Below, in pieces: positions 11,038 to 22,216 of a stretch of DNA of 64,000 nt. A model generated the notes under the pieces. The model did no database searches. It was not told the origin of the DNA and saw only the letters and a program-made list of their open reading frames with translations. The stretch spans positions 177,690,825-177,754,824 of the forward strand of contig CAXKWD010000006.1 in assembly GCA_964059195.1 (NCBI GenBank), in the 5' to 3' direction. Origin of the DNA: Ectobius pallidus (lineage: Eukaryota > Arthropoda > Insecta > Blattodea > Ectobiidae). Made by a program: the position numbers and the translations under genes. Each line of letters starts with the position of its first letter. Positions within the stretch are counted from its first letter, which is position 1.

Positions 11038-11244
11038 TTAATGATGTTAAATGTAACTTACTATAACGATGAAGCTATTTTAGAAACACCCTTTCATAAC
11101 GATATTTGGAGGTTGAAATGTTACTGCAAACCAGTAGCTTAGCCCTATGGATGGTAGCTGGTTCCTTCCCAGCCACCAATATTGTTTTCTCGGTGTTTCT
11201 AAAATAGCTTCATCGTTATAGTAAGTTACATTTAACATCATTAA

Positions 11245-11677
11245 TACCCGGTTTCTACAAACTTGTGAATTACCTATGGGTAAATTATCCATGGATAAAT
11301 TAGTCCCATTTCAGCCACAATGATATCATTATATCATTAGCAAGGCCTTGGAGTTGTACAGTTAATTTAATTCAGAAGGCTTTGATTCTCATTGTTTAAA
11401 TATTACTATTGATTCTATGAAAGGTTAAATTTTATCCCGCCATCCATGAAAGGATTTACCGAAGATTTACCCTTGGAAAGATCTAGCCTGAGTTTGTAGG
11501 AACATTTTTTCTGTCATTTTCATATTTACTGAGAGGACATTTATTTAGAAACTCGTCACAAGTGTATGTGATTGCTATCTTTAAATTATTTGTGTTTGTG
11601 TGGTGTTATTCTTGTGTAAATTCTGTCCATCGGGTAATTTACCCATAGGTAATTCACGAGTTTATAGAAACCGGCCA
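11245..11677 (+). mobile_element. Harbinger-like MITE, copy D
   Basis: Inverted duplicate of copy C with TAA flanks. It is part of the palindrome at 10581-11714. Confidence 0.85.
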
Positions 11678-11813
11678 TAAGAAAGGAAATTCGATAGGAC
11701 CAAACGAAAATATTCTTAGAAATTCCAGAAAAGAAAGGTTCATGAGGCCAAAATCATCCCTTATGTGTGCAAAAATTTACTGTGAGTTTGGTTGTTACTT
11801 CAACATGAACAAG

Positions 11814-12065
11814 TAGGGGGAAAAAAGCGGACCGACTCTTGTAGCTGATTTCAGAGCCTTGTGATAAGTAAATAAATGTAAGAGATGTAACGGAAACATT
11901 TGCTTTCACAAGCAATGCAAATTACGTGGAATTATTTCTCAAATCAAGCAATTTTTCGACACTAGAATAAATTTCAATACATTCCCTGCTATTCTGTGAA
12001 TGCCGCTAGGCATGCGCAGTGGCTCATATTGGCAATCTGATCGGTCCGCTTTTTTTTCCCCCTGC
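11814..12065. mobile_element. Small TIR insert in Tigger copy I
   Basis: Begins near TAGGGGGAAAAAAGCGGACC and ends with its inverse (GGTCCGC, T-run, CCCCCTGCC). The related Tigger copy III lacks it, so it is a separate insertion of about 250 bp. Family unknown. Confidence 0.65.
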
Positions 12066-12593
12066 CTGTACATAATGTGCAATTAAAACACCATAAGGAG
12101 CAACTGTTTTAGTTTTGCCGTAGCTATGTGTTGAATTTGCTTGTCTTTCTCTTCTCTCTTCCCACCAACTACGAGTTTGAAATTTCTGACACGTGGCTAG
12201 GCCCAAAGCGTGCCAAACCAGTCTGAATAGTATTTTTTTTAGTATGCGAGTGTAAAGTTGCTATGGTTACTATGAAATGAGTCGGTAAGTTGAGAAACAA
12301 AATTAGGTTTTTTTTTATATAATATATCTATTTGGACTTCTTCGCACGTCCATTCCATGAATAATCCTGTAGATTACACAGTTTTCTGCATGCAGTCTTT
12401 CTAATGTGTGGTAAATTACAAGCCCTTAATATAACAATAACCCTCATATAACAATGCAATCTTCTAGGGCCCAAAATATCGTTATACAGTGGTTTTACTG
12501 TAAAATATTTTTTCAGACAGTTTGAAATAAAAGATCCATCGTAACCAATCACAAGGAAAATTCACTTTTAGTAAAGAATATTTGTAAATGTAT

Positions 12594-13495
12594 TACCGTA
12601 TTTTACGGACTATAAGACGCTCCGGACCATAAGACGCACCTTGATTTTTTAATGGAAATTTAAAAGAAAATAAATTCCGGGGTGCGCGGGCAAAGAGAGT
12701 TAAGTCCACTTTCTCGTTACTGAGAATTAGAGTGACTTAACACACTATACCAGCCCAACATCGCTTTAGAGATGAATAAACCCATGAGGCACACGTCCAT
12801 AAATACCATACGTTTGTGAATATGACTTAGGCCTACTGGACTTAACACAAATGTAGAGAACATTTTTATCTATAACTCTATGGACATATCTCAATTTTTT
12901 AGGATGGTGGACTTAACTCTCTTTGCCCGCGCACCCCGGAATTTAATGCGATTATAAACGACAAATTTTAAAGGGAATAATGTACTTCATTGCATAAACA
13001 AATTATAACCTGGAATCCGTGTAAATCACTTCTAACTTAAAACCTTAAAATGTTAAAAATCTCTTTTGTACAGGCGGCATAGCGTAAATTTCAACAACCG
13101 AACTGATTTCTCATGAAAGACTGAAAATAATTTTACACCCTCTAACTCTCAATTCAACATACGGTAAGTATAACGGAACAAGGCTGTTTAGAGGTCATTG
13201 CCTTCATTTAAACCACCCGGCAGAGACAACTCCTTTCGTATAAAAGAACTCAACCTTTCTTTTCGCATTGTATACCTACATTTTACGATTGTGACAATGC
13301 ACTAATGTACAGTCTGTGCCAAATTTGTAACTATCTTATTGTTTATAACACCTTGCTTATAACTACGGTATTGTAGCTATGTTTTCCATATTTTTAATTT
13401 TTTTTTTGTTACATCGGACCATTAGACGTACCCAACTTCCAAGGCTCTGATTTCAAGGTAAAAAAAATGCTTCTTACGGTCCGTAAAATACGGTA
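12594..13495. mobile_element. TIR element, TACCGTATTTTACGGAC ends
   Basis: Starts TACCGTATTTTACGGACTAT and ends with the inverse of TACCGTATTTTACGGACCGT, about 26 bases of matching ends. It contains a second inverted-repeat unit (12671-12945). No transposase is seen and the family is not assigned. Confidence 0.8.
12671..12945. mobile_element. Nested MITE with perfect 39-bp inverted ends
   Basis: The ends 12671-12709 and 12907-12945 are exact reverse complements (core CCGGGGTGCGCGGGC then AAAGAGAGTTAAGTCCAC). No mismatch in 39 bases suggests a young insertion into the older element around it. Confidence 0.85.
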
Positions 13496-14008
13496 AATAG
13501 ACTCGGTTTTGTTAAAAATTAAAAATGTAAAATTCAGTATGACTGTGAAATTTCTCACGGTGGTTGATCCATTCCTTATGTTGGCTCCACTGTACTTAAC
13601 GACTTATTTGCTACACTTGCTCTTGTGGCTACTTACTCTGTGTTCAAGTCCTCACACCAACTGGTGATATTGTTGGCCATGACGACGTGCGATTGCTCAA
13701 AAGGCGTAGCTATCTGCCTGTTTTATTCTTAAACGGTTTGCTTTATTACCAAAGCAAATGAGTCTGATAACGGGTGTTCCTTGACCTTCAGATTATTATA
13801 ATTAATGAGACGGCTGGATTTATTTTGAATCTTCCTCTATGGAAAGTTCCGTTTTTTATGGGCTGAGCTGTAAAAAAAGGTGCTAGTCCGTTAAATGTAA
13901 TGAAAAAGTGCCAGCCCTTCATGCAGTTATTGAGGATATCACCAGATGTCACTGTCGTTCTCTTCCCTCTCGTACAAATTAATAAAAATCAGGTAAACTG
14001 ATGTAACA
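13496..14008. other. Intergenic, no gene seen
   Basis: No supported gene. The last bases before 14009 (AATCAGGTAAACTGATGTAAC) also precede the TIR element at 44756. Confidence 0.45.
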
Positions 14009-15018
14009 AAGTGCCAGTATGTTTTTGTTTATTCAGTTATGACTGCAATTATGGTATGCAGAATATGATTTTTTTAAATTGATTTCCAAGTTAAGCTCCA
14101 GATTTAATCATTAAGCAGGGATTACGGAAGAACAAAGGTCTAGTTTTTTTTAATGAGATTAAAATCTTCCAGCATCAACTGAACTGTACAGATTTGTGGT
14201 ATCATGACAATCGCGCACACTCACATAAAAATACAAAAAAAGTCAAATTGGCCGGTTTCGGGGTTTGAACCATGGAACTCCAGAATGTGAGGCCAAGACG
14301 TTACCATCTCGGCCACCTGGGTCAGTTTAACGGTCTAGTTGGATAAGCGCATGTAAAACAATAGTGTTATTTATCATAGCTAACTGTATTTTAATTGCCA
14401 AAGCCTTATAAGATCACAGTAAAACAATAGGCAGTGTTGTCAAGATAACTGATTTTCATTTTTTTTATAAATTCTTTCGAATATGTATATTACCATAAAA
14501 TAGGCACTAAATTGAGCATTACTCCGAAACAGGTCAACCGATTTTATCCATTATAAATAGACGTCTTCCCATGGACATTATAAATGCGTATACGAAGTTT
14601 CATAAATATACGATAAAGCGTATTTGAGTTATTGCGCCTTTAAAGTAGACACTAAATTGGGGTTTACTCCGGTACCGGTCAACAGATTAGGTTCAAATTC
14701 AATAGGGCTCTTCTCATGAACGTCATAAATGAGTATACCAAGTTTCATGGAAATCCGATACAGCGTATTTCAGTTATGGTGCCTTTCTAATATAATACTA
14801 TTAAAATAGGCACTAAATTGGGCATTACTCCGGTACCGGTGAACCGATTTGATTCAATAACAATAGGGTTCTTCCCATCGACATTATGAATGTTTATACC
14901 AAGTTTCATGAAAATGCGAAAAAGCGTACTCGAGTTATGGTGCGTACAGACGGACAGACAGACGGACAGACATTTTTTCGTCCCCCATACAATCTCATAA
15001 AGTACCATACTGGCACTT
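14009..15018. mobile_element. TIR element with SINE insert, copy 1
   Basis: Ends are AAGTGCCAGTATG and the inverse CATACTGGCACTT. Related copies are at 40633-41324 and 44756-45258. This copy carries a SINE (14146-14331), and a roughly 150-bp internal unit is present three times (14500-14640, 14641-14790, 14800-14945) where the other copies have one. No protein is encoded. Confidence 0.8.
14146..14331 (-). mobile_element. tRNA-derived SINE with target duplication
   Basis: Read on the minus strand, a Ser/Leu-tRNA-like head (GGTGGCCGAGATGGTAACG, then B box GGTTCAAACCCC) is followed by a body and an A-rich tail at 14146. Both flanks read GGTCTAGTT (14137-14145 and 14332-14340). The same insertion is at 40773-40959 and is absent at 44756-45258. 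Confidence 0.85.
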
Positions 15019-15031
15019 AATAATTATCCAT

Positions 15032-15108
15032 GAAATGAGATTTTTTTTCCACCACCTGATTATTTTTGAAAATACGTATAAAGTGGTGAAAAATGTTTAA
15101 AATCTCAT
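15032..15108. repeat. Short hairpin
   Basis: AAATGAGATT and a CCACCAC motif on the left are matched by GTGGTG and AATCTCATTT on the right, giving a stem of about 20 pairs with loops. Confidence 0.6.
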
Positions 15109-16018
15109 TTCATTGACTATTCCACTCATACGCCGCGTGTTTGGTATTGACCAATAACGTTTAGCAATTCCTCGGATATAGACCAATCACGGCCGTTTAT
15201 CTTATAAAATGCTTGCTATTAATATGAGGATGCTACTTTATCATGTAAAATCGTTAGCTCGTTACTCCAAACGTGAGGTATCAATACGCAGTGATCAATA
15301 CGACACATGCTGCCAGTGAACAGAATAAAAACACATTATTTTATCCAACATAATTTGTTTGGAAATAGAAGTAATAGAAATGTACCTTGATTAAAAACAC
15401 AATTCCGATGCGTTGCAAGCCAGTTCGTGTGCTTTTATTCTGTTCTGCTGTTACCTTACCTGATTGAAGTTAACTATGTCTTATATGCACAATTGATAGC
15501 ACTGGTCACCACATGGTAACTCGAATCGATTTATGGATGGTTAATTCATAATATGCCGTGATCTCGCAGCTGTTAGTTTTGTTTTTATACAACAAAGCAT
15601 GAAAGTTATTATTATTTGTGTAATCCGTTAAATTTTTATTTATGGAATAGTCTTAATAAATCCAACTCGTCAACTCCCGTGGGATTACCTATGATAAAAG
15701 CTTGGTGAAAATACAGCTTATACCTTTAACTAGAACTTATCTTGGTCCATATGACAACTTCCACCTTCATAAGATAAAATACAACAGGTTAAAACAAATG
15801 AAGATTACATCAGGAGATCAGATACTATTATGGGAAGACTTTAATGTTCATTAATGTCATTTATACAGAAGCTGAGTGAATGTTTTAAAATTTCTGCCAC
15901 AGTTTGTTGGTCTGAAAATGAGAAAATAGTTATTACAATATATTAAAATTATACTGAATGGTTCACCTTTTAACATTCAACAAGTTAAATACGTCATGAG
16001 ATTTATTATTTCTTTACG
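15109..16018. other. Desaturase 3' flank
   Basis: Downstream of the desaturase stop on the minus strand. AATAAA at 16002-16007 is only 12 bases past the stop, so the real polyadenylation site is probably further down. No other gene is seen. Confidence 0.45.
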
Positions 16019-16358
16019 TCACTCCTCCATGGACATTTCTCTGGCGGCGCCGTACTTCTGGTACGTGTCTCCGTTCCCAACGCTGACCTCCTCGCCCCTT
16101 TTCCCAGCCCCCCATTTGGGGTGCGTCCCGTCGCCCCTGCGTTCAACCAGTTTTCGTATGAGATCCTGGGAAGGAGTCTTGAGGTCGTAAGCCCAGCCAA
16201 TCCAAGAGAACATTTCTATAAGGAAGGTAGTCCAATTTATGGCTGATGGTCCAAGCTCAGCTGCCTTGTAGTCCCATGGGACTGCATGGTGATAGTTGTG
16301 CCAGCCCTCTCCTGCTGTCAGCCACGTCACCAGAGCGTTCTCTGTCGGACTGATCTCC
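16019..16358 (-). CDS. Desaturase last exon
   Basis: Carries histidine box 3 (GEGWHNYHH), the conserved WAYDLKTPS segment and the C-terminus. The acceptor TAATTTCAG ends at 16359. The tail after GDGTH runs some 30 residues and ends MSMEE. Confidence 0.9.
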
Positions 16359-18604
16359 CTGAAATTACCATGACAACATTCATAAAAATATACATATATA
16401 CATATAATTATAGAACTAAAATGTCAAATTTAAGGTGGTTAGGTGAACCCAAATCTTCTACAAGTCTTTTGTTTTAATCATGACTAGTTCATGTTATGAA
16501 AAATTGATCAAAAGCTAAATTAGTTAAATATGAAGTCCCCCAAGGTTCTGTTATGGGACCATTTTTGTTTTTACTTAACATAAATGATTATATTATTGTG
16601 GACCACGCTAAACACTTACTTGTCGTAAGGTTTTCCTCCCCAGATGTGAGCTAAGCTGTTGACTGACCACGCAGCGTTGAGAAGCGCTACATAACGCACT
16701 ATACCGACTCCCAGAGCTGAGATATACCAGTCCTCTCGCCACAGCAAGGGGGGTACCAGTACTGGTATAGCGAAGCAGAATAGCAGCTTCAACAGCGAGA
16801 AGTATCTGCAAACAAACATTGCTAGTTACTGACCCCAGCTCCAAGCAAACAACACAGTAACATTTATTTTAATTTTTTACTAGTAATCCCAAGCGAAATT
16901 ATTTGCACCTCCCCTTTTGACAGAAGCCAAGTAACTAGGTTACCAATATTAATAGTCTTTATAATCACATATATGTCTATACCAAAGAATGCATTGGCAA
17001 TTAATAATGTTTGTATATGTTTCATTCAACATGTAAGTTAAAACTTTAGCACAGCCGTACAGGTTATAATAATACAGCATAGCGAAACCACCTTTTAGCT
17101 GTAAACAGTACATTAATACTGGAACATAAATACGTGAGGAGAGTTTAAAATGAAAATATAGGCCACTCACATTAAAGTTTAGTAGATTTGACATTAATTT
17201 TAACTTCAAAGTTGACCATAATCACTAGCATTTATTTTTTAAAAATTGTTATGAACTGTTCTGTTCGACTTTAAAATATAACATTTTAGTTTTATGACAG
17301 CGTTAGGCAAGATACGTATTTACACTCAACGCCGCCACCGAACATCGGAAAATGTGATACAGTCAAACCTCTGTATAAGGAAGGTCGATATAATGATAAA
17401 ACAGCATTTAGCGATATTTTTCTTTGCTCCTGGAAAATTTCCTATCTTATTAATGTTAAATTTCACTCACTGCAACAATAATTATGCTATTGTGAAAACG
17501 CCCTTTTATAACAATATTTTCATGTTAAATTCCCATTGAAAACCAGTAGCTTAGCCCTGTAGATGATAGTTGGTGTCACATTAGTGTCCATCCCTGCCAT
17601 TAATATTTGTTTTCTGAGGCCTGACAACTGATAGGTGTAGATAAATGTTGATTAGGGGGCTGAAAATAGTCATTGTGAGTAAAATCATCCCTTGCAAGTA
17701 CAGAATCACACAGAAATTTTGGTTTACATTTAATGTGTTGTTAAAACAACATATGGAACAAATTGTATTAGTTTAACTAGCTACTTGGCGAATTTCCTTT
17801 CTTTTTCTTCCCTCTATGAATTCAGTATTTCTGGCATATGCCTGATCAAAGCTTGCCGTTATCCGTGAATAATGTGGGTGTAAAGTAGCTATGGTTAACA
17901 CTCAACGTAAATCAGGAGGTTTAGCGGTTGGGAATTAATTTGGATAAAAGGTTAAATTGGGACACTCATACAGAAGCTGTGTGTGTAAAATTATCGAGGG
18001 TTACCTATTTAATAAGGAAATTAAAATTATACACCAATATTGACCTGGTCATTAAGGCATACTATGCCTTCTTTCATACTCACTTGCAATATGGTATATT
18101 GCTATGGGGAAATTCGGCTGGTGCCAGAAAAGTTTTTCTCTGGCAAATAAGATCATAAGAGTAATAAAGAGCATCAAAAATACTGAATCTTGCAAACCCC
18201 ATTTTATTGAAATGAACATTATGACCTTGACTAGTCTTTACATATTACATGTGCTACAGTTTGTCAAAGATAATTATGATGATTTTAATATTAGTTCAGA
18301 TAAACATAAATACGAAACAAGAAATAAAAATAATTTAGTCCCTAATTTTACAAGATTGAATAAAAGTCAGAATAGTTTTAAGCATGTTGGAATTAAACTT
18401 TTTAATAAACTCCCACTAAATGCTAGAAATGTTAATTCTAAAAGATTTAAAACAGTAATTAAGCAATGGCTAAAAAGCAAGGCATTTTACACTATACAGG
18501 AGTTCGATGAGACAAATCTGGATGATCTGGTGTTTCAATAGTTTTAGAATTTTTACACTGATGATGTCTATTACTTTGTATAAGTTTAATGACAGATAAA
18601 TAAA

Positions 18605-18668
<64 letters not shown>

Positions 18669-21600
18669 TAGATTTGGATTTTTCGCTTCTTTACCTATCT
18701 GTTCCTTGAATTATCCTGTAGACTACAAAGTCTTTTGCGTGCTCTCTTCCTAATATGCGATACATAACAGCCCCTCACTACAACAATAATCCTCATATAA
18801 CGATACAATACGCTAGGGCCCACAAATATCGCTATACGGAGGTTCTACTGTACTGATGTTTATGCAGGTGTCATCCGGTATCTCAATTCTTCCATTTACA
18901 TTTCCTTCGATTACATCCAGCAGATACATTTATTCTCATCCCACTCTGAATCTGCGCCCTTAGCTGAAGACTTACTTGTTGTGGAAGCGGACCAGAGGAT
19001 CAGCCAGAACATCGCTCATGTCCACTTGTTTGCCGCGCCGGATGACTTCCGGATGCTTCTTCTGCATGAGCCATCCCACGTGAGAGAAGAAGAAGCCACG
19101 GTTAGCGTTGTGGGGATCAGCATCCGTCTCGCTGAACTTGTGGTGAACTCTGTGGTCTCGAACCCAGTCAAACACAGAATTCTGTGGAAGCACAACAAGA
19201 AATTAGTCTTACGGCCGAGGCTACTTTTCAATCACGAGGCTGAATGCACCCCGTTCCACACCTCCCTCATAAAAATTCAAGCCTGGACCCGGAGGTTCGC
19301 AATTCTAAGTACAACACCATATACAGGGTGTTAATGAATAACACCGAAATATTATTAGCCTGTATATAGAGTGGACATAGACAAACAACTTTCATTAGGA
19401 CATTTTTGCTCTATTACGTAAAATGTGTATGCTACAGGGCATTAAAGGCATTAAAGGCATTACAGTTTGGTGCTCATAAGTCAATAATTAAGCGAAATAG
19501 GGTTACAATTTTCATTAAATTGACTTCATGCCATTTTAGTGATCGATAAAAAATAAATTCTTAATAATTCGTAAGTTAGAGTTTTAATAATCTGCAAAAT
19601 TTACAGACTAATCACATGACGGCTGCCACTGCATTAGTTTTTTTTAATTCTTAACTACAGTGTTAACAACGAAGTTCCTTTGTTTTGCATTTTTTTTTTT
19701 CTAATGTTAGAAGTCAGTGGTGGCCATTCCCCGGGAGATTTTATGCTGTAACAGGAAAAATTGAATCCATAGATAAAAAATCTCCTAATAAAAGTTGCTT
19801 GTCTATGTCCCCTCTATACACAGGTAAAATATTTCGGCATTATTCATTAACGCCCTGTATAATTACTTAGATAAATTTGCTTTTGGACAATTCTATTAGT
19901 ACCCTAAGCAAAGTGCACTGAGTAGGAATATGAAATTTAATATTACCAATGTTGTGACAGCCAAGTTGAAATGAGCTGGCAATGCTGGCCTTCGTGATAT
20001 GAATGTTAGAAGAGGACTTACTTGTCCAGAAATGGAGTAGCATATGAGCAGGATCACTCTGAGCGGCCATTTTGCTTTGTAAGTTTTGTGAGAGTAGAGT
20101 CGGTGTGCGCCCCCCGTCACCCCGAACCCACCAGCCAGGTACAAGAAGTAAGCTGTGAAAACAAAACACTCTTCTTAATACTGCAAACATGCTCCGGAAC
20201 CAGTGATTATTGTACAGTCGGTTCTCAAAACATTGACTTAACCGAATACTGTACAGTCAAACCATGTAACGATAAACCCGGATAAAGCAATATTTTTATT
20301 TTCTCCCGGCGAATTCCCTATCTTATGCGCGGTATCTATAAACTCGCGAAATACCTATGGGTAAATTATCCAATGGACAGAATTTACACAAAAATAACAC
20401 CACACAAACACAAATAATTTAAAGATAGCAATCACATACACTTGTGGCGAGTTTCTAGATAAATGTCCTCTGGGTAAATATGAAAATGACAGGAAAAATG
20501 TTCCTACAAACTCGGGCTAGATCTTTCCAAGGGTAAATCGTCGGGTTAATTTATCCTTTCATGGATGGCTGGATAAAATTTAACCTCTATAATAATTTAA
20601 ACAATGATAATCAAAGCCTTCTGAATTAAATTAACTGTACAACTCCAAGGCCTTCCTCATTATATCATTGTGGGTGATTCTGGAACTAATTTGCCCATGG
20701 ATAATTTACCCATAGGTATTTCACGAGTTTATAGAAACCGGGCATTAATAATGTTAAATGTAACTCACTATAACGATGAAGCTATTTTAGAAACACCCTT
20801 TCATAACGATATTTGGAGGTTGAAATGTTACTGCAAACCAGTGGTTTAGCCCTATGGATGGTAGCTGGTTCCTTCCCAGCCACCAATATTGTTTTCTGTG
20901 TGCCTGATATCTGTTACATTTCTTAAAAATTCCAGAAAAGAAAGGTTCATTGCTTATGTGTGCAAAAACATAAAATGCTACTTCAACATGCACACTATAA
21001 GCAGAAAATGTTTTAGTTTTGCCTTAATTATGTGGTAAATTTGCTGTTTTTTCCTTCCCTCTATGCTGTGTTAAATTAAACAGTTAGTTTGAATAGAATA
21101 TAGATTTGGGACTTTGTGATTCATAATTTTTCACTTCTTTGCACGTCCTTTCCATGAATAATCCTGTAGATTACACAGTTTTCTGCATGCAGTCTTTCTA
21201 ATACGTGGTAAATTACAACCAATCAATATAACAATAACCCTCATATAACAATGCAATCTGCTAGGGCCCACAAATATCGTTATACGGAGATTTAACTGTA
21301 TGCAGTAAATGTTTGAATTAACAGAAATATAATGCATTATACTTACTTATTCACTCAATGGCAATAGACAATTCCTCAGCAAGCTAAAGGAATATAATCT
21401 ATTTTATGGAACCCGGAGGTTCATTGCCGCGTTTACCTGAGCCCGCCATTCAACCTTATTCTGTGCTAACACCATCCAATCATCCCTCGAAAATCCTACT
21501 TCCCTTAAATCTATCCTAATATTTCCCTCCCATCTATGTCTAGGTCTTCCAAGTGGTCTTTTCCCTTCGGGTCTCCCAGTCAATACTTTTGAGATGTCTT

Positions 21601-21991
21601 TCCTCCCCCATTTCATCCTCCGTGATTTAATTACCCTTTCTATATTCGGTGATGAGTACAGGTTATGAAGCTCGACTTTATGCAGTTTTCATCTCTCTTA
21701 GGTCTGAATATTTTCCTAAGCCCCCTGTTTTAGAACACTCTCAGATTATGTAAGGGGCCATGTCTCACATCCATAGGCCCTATGCGTTATAGGAAAACTA
21801 AGAGAATATAAAATAATACTTGAATGATACTGTTTATTACCCCAGAGGTAAGTCTGCCACTTGATGTGTGTCCATGGAAGTGTGAGAGCTCCGTACACCG
21901 CCACCAAGTGGAACAGCGCGATGCCTACCACATTGCCCCATATGATTGGCTGTCCCTGTGCTGCCATCTGCGGCCGTTGAAACAACTGGAA
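16019..21991 (-). CDS. Acyl-CoA delta-9 desaturase, five exons, 5' end incomplete
   Basis: Membrane enzyme of the endoplasmic reticulum that introduces a double bond at carbon 9 of saturated acyl-CoA, using cytochrome b5. Exons (minus): 21991-21841, 20152-20022, 19181-18976, 16805-16620, 16358-16019; every junction is GT/AG and the phases agree. Counting from the ATG at 21967 the protein is 329 aa. Histidine box 1 HRLYSH is at 59-64, box 2 HRVHH at 96-100, box 3 HNYHH at 237-241, and NSLAH with the regulatory histidine at 204-208. All eight box histidines and the SETDADPHNA motif are intact. Insect homologues are usually 350-380 aa, and the frame stays open from an acceptor at 21992, so an upstream coding exon is likely. 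The C-terminus after GDGTHPK is longer than usual and hydrophilic. Insects use such enzymes for membrane lipids, cuticular hydrocarbons and pheromones; which applies here cannot be told. Confidence 0.92.
16620..16805 (-). CDS. Desaturase fourth exon
   Basis: Encodes a hydrophobic pair of membrane segments followed by NSLAHIWGGKPYD, the fourth histidine motif. Acceptor GTTTGCAG and donor GTAAGT are both consensus. Confidence 0.9.
17360..18850. mobile_element. pogo/Tigger-like element, copy II, in desaturase intron 4
   Basis: Left end CAGTCAAACCTCTGTATA and its inverse at the right, with TA on both sides (17358-17359, 18851-18852). It lacks the MITE found in copies I and III and so shows the empty site near 17450. 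A Jockey-like fragment has inserted into it. Confidence 0.85.
17893..18668 (+). pseudogene. Jockey-like retrotransposon 3' end with (ATT)n tail
   Basis: Two overlapping frames (to about 18158 and from about 18104) give the region after the reverse-transcriptase core: LDKRLNWDTHTEA, YAFFHTHLQYGILLWGNS, then CKPHF, LFNKLP and FKTVIKQWL. A frameshift near 18110-18150 separates them. The 3' end carries an ATT-repeat tail, and the 5' part is truncated. It is nested in Tigger copy II. Confidence 0.85.
18976..19181 (-). CDS. Desaturase third exon
   Basis: Encodes histidine box 2 and its strongly conserved surroundings (DHRVHHKFSETDADPHNA, FFFSHVGWL, DMSDVLADP). Acceptor CTTCCACAG, donor GTAAGT. Confidence 0.92.
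19322..19859. mobile_element. TIR element (TACAGGGTGTTAATGAAT) in desaturase intron
   Basis: Inverted ends TACAGGGTGTTAATGAATAA / TTATTCATTAACGCCCTGTA with TA at both borders, typical of Tc1-mariner-type nonautonomous elements. It sits between desaturase exons 2 and 3. Includes a short ATTAAAGGC triplet repeat. Confidence 0.8.
20022..20152 (-). CDS. Desaturase second exon
   Basis: Encodes a membrane segment and histidine box 1 (GGAHRLYSHKTYKAKWPLR). Acceptor TTTTCACAG, donor GTAAGT. Confidence 0.92.
20254..21298. mobile_element. pogo/Tigger-like element, copy III
   Basis: TA-flanked (20252-20253, 21299-21300), ends as in copy II. It contains Harbinger-like MITE copy E and lies in the intron between desaturase exons 1 and 2. 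Confidence 0.85.
20326..20744 (-). mobile_element. Harbinger-like MITE, copy E
   Basis: Same MITE as 3476, with TTA flanks (20323-20325, 20745-20747), inserted at the same position of the Tigger element as copy C. Confidence 0.88.
21404..21790 (-). pseudogene. RTE-like retrotransposon 3' end
   Basis: The minus-strand frame gives GRPEGKRPLGRPRHRWEGNI and ends MNLRVP; upstream remains of YGCETW belong to the same reverse-transcriptase tail. Relatives are at 37975-39500, 42035-42570 and 49150-49510. It is a 5'-truncated copy in the desaturase intron, next to the first visible exon. Confidence 0.85.
21841..21991 (-). CDS. Desaturase first visible exon
   Basis: Encodes the first membrane helix (VVGIALFHLVAVYGA) and IKWQTYLW. 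An acceptor (ACATTTTTCAG) precedes it in frame. The ATG at 21967 could start translation, but the eight open codons before it suggest a coding exon further upstream. Confidence 0.8.
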
Positions 21992-22216
21992 CTGAAAAAT
22001 GTGATTTGACATTTATATTGACTCTAATGGGGGGGGCAAGAATTGTATTTTGAGTAGTCATAGTTAATTTCAATGTTACGAGTGCAAAGCTTTCGTTTTA
22101 CTTCTTTCATGAAATAGTTTTAGTTTGTGAGTTTCTAGAGCATAGCATTGTATTATATCCGTGTTGGAACGCAAGTCTGTGCTGTTGTGGGTTGAATCAG
22201 AAAACCCACTGCTTTC

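Larger units (their letters stand above)
10581..11714. repeat. Giant inverted duplication
   Basis: The segment 10581-11090 reappears reversed at 11192-11714, separated by about 100 bases. The arms contain one MITE each plus flanking Tigger sequence, so the duplication involved the already nested arrangement and not two independent insertions. Confidence 0.85.
10528..12500. mobile_element. pogo/Tigger-like element, copy I (heavily nested)
   Basis: The left end is CAGTCAAACCTCTGTA and the right end is the inverse of CAGTAAAACCACTGTA. Copies II (17360) and III (20254) have TA on both flanks, as in the pogo/Tigger branch of Tc1-mariner. Copy I has a right TA but GA on the left. Its interior was inflated by two inverted Harbinger-like MITEs (10618, 11245) and another TIR insert (11814). 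No transposase frame is present. Confidence 0.75.

Noticed and set aside
14240..14331. Functional tRNA gene
   Set aside because: A- and B-box motifs are present, but the segment is a SINE with an A-rich tail and target duplication and lacks a closed acceptor stem.
16006..16200. Alternative frames over desaturase exons
   Set aside because: They overlap the histidine-box frame and carry no conserved motif.
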